Below are positions 4,934-6,663 of a stretch of DNA of 6,663 nucleotides, piece by piece. The DNA is from Candidatus Iainarchaeum sp. (GTDB lineage: Archaea; Iainarchaeota; Iainarchaeia; JAADDC01). The first letter of the stretch is position 1; each line of letters opens with the position of its first letter. Location: positions 1 to 6,663 of the forward strand of contig WAPE01000063.1 in assembly GCA_015520865.1 (NCBI GenBank), in the 5' to 3' direction. The translations under genes were made by a program, and so were the position numbers. The notes below the pieces were generated by a model. That model had not been told where the DNA came from. It made no database searches and saw only the letters and a list, made by a program, of their open reading frames with translations.

Positions 4934-4965
4934 TCCACGTGTTTTGTGCTTTTGACATTAGAATT

Positions 4966-4991
4966 GCTTTATTTTCGTTCATTTTTCTATG
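4966..4991 (+). terminator. T-rich tract, possible terminator of the vapBC unit
   Basis: GCTTTATTTTCGTTCATTTTTCTATG contains several T-runs and lies about 65 nt downstream of the repaired vapC stop. In archaea such tracts can end transcription alone. A longer plus-strand T-rich stretch at 5045-5078 could act as a second barrier before the radical SAM gene. Confidence 0.35.
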
Positions 4992-5019
4992 TTGGTGACA
5001 TAATAAATTAAAGTGCTGT

Positions 5020-5043
5020 AAAATTGAAAAATGTAAAAAGAAA
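5020..5043 (-). terminator. T-rich tract downstream of the small minus-strand ORF
   Basis: On the minus strand this reads TTTCTTTTTACATTTTTC and continues with TTTT. It begins about 15 nt after the stop of the 30-codon ORF at 5058-5150. Its placement is what a U-rich archaeal terminator for that ORF would look like, giving modest support that the ORF is transcribed. Confidence 0.35.
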
Positions 5044-5057
5044 CTATTTCTATGTTT

Positions 5058-5150
5058 TTATTTTCTTTCTATTTCTATAGCTGAGGGTGCGATACCTCCG
5101 CAAGTCAGGCAGGCATATTCCAGTAATACTACCATACCATCCCCTTTCAT
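5058..5150 (-). CDS. Candidate 30-residue Cys-containing peptide (possible RiPP precursor)
   Basis: The peptide has 30 residues from the ATG at 5150, or 25 from a second ATG at 5135. It reads MKGDG, MVVLLEYACLTCGGIAPSA, IEIERK. It has two Cys (14 and 17), a Gly-Gly and a short charged end. It is divergent from the radical SAM/SPASM gene, whose ATG lies 46 nt away, and shares with it the CCTTTAAGG element; a T-rich tract follows its stop. Enzymes of the SPASM type often modify small peptides encoded beside them, forming thioether or C-C links at Cys or other residues, so a substrate role is attractive. The AAAGGGGATGGT before the second ATG could act as ribosome site. No known precursor family is recognised, and an ORF this short can occur by chance in AT-rich DNA. 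Confidence 0.35.
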   Translation of the reverse strand: MKGDGMVVLLEYACLTCGGIAPSAIEIERK

Positions 5151-5165
5151 ATATGCGCGAATCTT

Positions 5166-5174
5166 CCTTTAAGG
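5166..5174. promoter_or_regulatory. Box A-like element between the small ORF and the radical SAM gene
   Basis: CCTTTAAGG reads CCTTAAAGG on the other strand, so it offers a TTTAA/TTAAA core in both directions. The first T is 29 nt before the radical SAM ATG at 5197, matching the leaderless spacing elsewhere in the window. For the minus-strand ORF it is 22 nt before the first ATG and 37 nt before the second, which suits a short leader and the second start. Confidence 0.45.
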
Positions 5175-5183
5175 ATTATGGTA

Positions 5184-5193
5184 GTGTATACAC
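5184..5193. promoter_or_regulatory. Perfect 10-base palindrome, possible operator
   Basis: GTGTATACAC is a perfect inverted repeat. It ends 3 nt before the radical SAM ATG and lies where transcription is expected to begin, so a bound dimeric regulator would block initiation. A palindrome of this size can arise by chance, and no second copy was noticed. Confidence 0.3.
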
Positions 5194-5196
5194 ATA

Positions 5197-6336
5197 ATGA
5201 ACGAACTCAAAAGAAACAAAGAAGACAATGTTACAGATGAATATATTCCCAAGATAATCCATATTGATTTTACTGGTAGATGCAATTTTTCATGTATACA
5301 CTGTAGAGGGACTTATTCTGAGAGAGATCTTTCTCTAGAAAAATGGAAAGAAATCTTAGCTTCCATAGCTGGATACTGGGGAGATAAAATAGAATGGATA
5401 GAGATAGGGGGTGGCGAACCCACCCTCCGAAAAGAAGAACTACTCTCTTTATTACAATTTATTAAAGATAATTTTGAGAAGGCTCAAACACTCCTTGTTA
5501 CTAATGGTTGGTTTACAACCAGGGATTATATAGAAAAACTTTATAGTAGTGGTTTAGATAGGGTACAATATTCTCTTGACGGGAGTAGCGCAGAGATTCA
5601 TGATAAGATACGTCGTGTACCTGGTTCTTTTCGAAAGGTGATTTACTCTATTGTAAATAGTTTAGATCTGGGACTTTATACAATGACACGAATGACAGTC
5701 CAAAAACTTAATTATACTGATGTAGAAAATGTTGTGCACTTGTCTCAAGATTTGGGAGTTAAAGAAGTAGGTATAAGAGCTATTGTCGACGTACAGGGTA
5801 ACGCCCTTAGATACAAAGATCAAACATCACTAACCTTAGATCAATATGAAAAACTTATTCTTTATCTACCGAAATTACAAGAAAAGTATAAAAGGATAAG
5901 GATTTATTCTGGCGATCCTATTCAAAATGTAGTTTTCCCTAGTTTCTGGTACAACGTAAGTAGATTAATCTCCACAAGTAATATTCCATTAGAAGAAATA
6001 CGTGCAGGGTGTTTAGTCGGTGTAGCTTATATGTTTATAAACAACGAGGGGAAAGTTGCATGGTGTCCTAACGCTATTGATTTCATATTAGGAGATTTGG
6101 CAAACGGCGATGATGTGAAAGATATTTGGGATAACAATGTTTTCTACAATCGGATGAGAAAAAGAGAATTTGTAGATAGTGGGAAGTGTTCTACATGTCC
6201 TTTTTCTAATTTATGTATGGGTTGTAGGGCAGTAGCCCGATTTTACGAGGGAGATATTATGGCTTCGGATCCGCGCTGTACAGATACTATTTGGCAGGCT
6301 GCTATGGACCTGATGAGGCAATTTCTACCAAGGTGA
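5197..6336 (+). CDS. Radical SAM protein with C-terminal SPASM domain
   Basis: This complete 379-residue enzyme should cleave S-adenosylmethionine reductively to start radical chemistry. The cluster-binding motif is C29NFSCIHC36 (Cys29, 33, 36), followed by GGGEP (71-75) for SAM binding, VTNG (101-104) and YSLDGS (125-130), all typical of the radical SAM barrel. The C-terminal SPASM domain has Cys272, then GKVAWC (Cys290), CSTCPFSNLCMGC (Cys331, 334, 340, 343) and Cys361, enough ligands for two auxiliary 4Fe-4S clusters. Family members include the peptide-modifying enzymes PqqE, MftC and AlbA and the heme-pathway proteins AhbC and AhbD; I cannot assign it to one. No RRE/PqqD-like peptide-binding domain is evident at the short N-terminus. 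Codon use is markedly AT-rich compared with glyS, suggesting separate acquisition. It starts leaderless and is followed by a coupled gene. Substrate unknown. Confidence 0.92.
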   Translation: MNELKRNKEDNVTDEYIPKIIHIDFTGRCNFSCIHCRGTYSERDLSLEKWKEILASIAGYWGDKIEWIEIGGGEPTLRKEELLSLLQFIKDNFEKAQTLLVTNGWFTTRDYIEKLYSSGLDRVQYSLDGSSAEIHDKIRRVPGSFRKVIYSIVNSLDLGLYTMTRMTVQKLNYTDVENVVHLSQDLGVKEVGIRAIVDVQGNALRYKDQTSLTLDQYEKLILYLPKLQEKYKRIRIYSGDPIQNVVFPSFWYNVSRLISTSNIPLEEIRAGCLVGVAYMFINNEGKVAWCPNAIDFILGDLANGDDVKDIWDNNVFYNRMRKREFVDSGKCSTCPFSNLCMGCRAVARFYEGDIMASDPRCTDTIWQAAMDLMRQFLPR

Positions 6337-6340
6337 TATC

Positions 6341-6663
6341 GTGAGAGGTATCGAAAGAGAGATCACAAAGAAACTGCCCTTATTTGGGATAATGTATAGA
6401 CAAAATAGATTTACTGACACGCATCCAAATGTTGACGATTACTATGAGCTAGCTTCTTCTTTCCTAAAGGTAGCGGGTAAGAGTGTACCTATAATAGTAA
6501 AACATATAAGATCGTTCAATTTAGGAGAATCAACAAGAAAAGAAGTGCGTACTATGATAGAAGATGCTAAAAAAGAGACCCTCGAGCAATTCACCAATAA
6601 TTACATAAACTCTTGGAAAAACCACGATATGTTTATACTGGATAATTTAGAACAGATAAGAAG
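6341..6663 (+). CDS. Unknown protein, cut by the window edge
   Basis: An open frame begins with GTG at 6341 and runs to the end of the window, giving at least 107 residues. AGGTGAT at 6331-6337 matches the complement of the 16S rRNA 3' end, with GGTG 5 nt before the GTG, and it overlaps the stop codon of the radical SAM gene (TGA 6334-6336), so the two genes are probably translationally coupled and work together. The visible part starts MRGIEREITKKLPLFGIMYR and is largely helical and charged, with HPNVDDYYELASSFLKVAG and NYINSWKNHDMFILDNLEQI later on. It has no Cys, no signal peptide and no motif I recognise. A partner, regulator or second modifying enzyme of the radical SAM pathway is possible. 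It is not listed as a complete ORF because its end lies outside. Confidence 0.75.
   Translation, partial: MRGIEREITKKLPLFGIMYRQNRFTDTHPNVDDYYELASSFLKVAGKSVPIIVKHIRSFNLGESTRKEVRTMIEDAKKETLEQFTNNYINSWKNHDMFILDNLEQIR

Larger units (their letters stand above)
4904..5196. other. AT-rich spacer between the toxin-antitoxin units and the radical SAM gene
   Basis: This stretch holds tRNA fragment C, two plus-strand T-rich tracts (4966-4991 and 5045-5078), an A-rich tract at 5020-5043 that would be a T-rich terminator on the minus strand, the small minus-strand ORF at 5058-5150, and a divergent promoter region (5151-5196). No plus-strand gene longer than about ten codons with a plausible start was found. 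Base composition becomes clearly AT-rich from about 4940 and stays so. Confidence 0.6.

Noticed and set aside
4830..4990. Minus-strand ORF starting MNENKAILMSKAQNTW and overlapping the vapC end
   Set aside because: It runs antisense through tRNA fragment C and the well-supported VapC C-terminus, with no promoter or family match.
5058..5150. Processing of the small peptide by the C39-like peptidase at its Gly-Gly
   Set aside because: Residues 18-19 are Gly-Gly, but the residues before do not follow the usual double-glycine leader pattern, and cleavage there would leave both Cys in the leader. The peptidase also belongs to another operon with different composition.

Overview
The window looks like a piece of an archaeal chromosome, probably from a thermophile. 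The evidence is: box A-like TTTAA/TTAAA elements placed 29-31 nt before start codons with no ribosome site between (leaderless genes); T-rich tracts as likely terminators; proteins rich in Glu, Lys and Arg; and families common in archaea (AF2212-like antitoxin with a PIN toxin, HicBA, a short M29 aminopeptidase-like protein, a class II alpha2 glycyl-tRNA synthetase). The lineage cannot be fixed from this window.

Layout. Positions 69-2528 are ordinary core sequence: an M29-family protein on the minus strand, divergent from glyS on the plus strand, the two sharing one TTAAAA promoter core. From 2529 to about 4935 is an accessory region made of repeated units. Each unit has a promoter with a nearly identical sequence, a toxin-antitoxin gene or its remnant, and then, near or at the end of the last gene, a fragment of a tRNA 3' half, always in the same orientation. 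Unit 1 is only the first nine codons of a hicB copy. Unit 2 is a tightly overlapping four-gene operon: hicB, hicA, an unknown acidic 76-residue protein, and a papain/C39-like cysteine peptidase. Unit 3 is an AF2212-like antitoxin followed by a PIN-domain VapC toxin that carries a clear frameshift.

From about 4935 to the end the sequence becomes visibly richer in A and T. It holds a possible 30-residue Cys-containing peptide gene on the minus strand, divergent from a complete radical SAM/SPASM protein. The radical SAM gene is followed, with a ribosome site overlapping its stop codon, by an unrecognised gene that runs off the window. This looks like a peptide- or cofactor-modifying locus, possibly a RiPP (ribosomally made, post-translationally modified peptide) pathway, acquired separately from the core genes.

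The two leads most worth pursuing are the integron-like arrangement of toxin-antitoxin units each closed by a tRNA fragment, and the radical SAM/SPASM gene facing a small Cys-bearing ORF. Both rest on sequence pattern alone.
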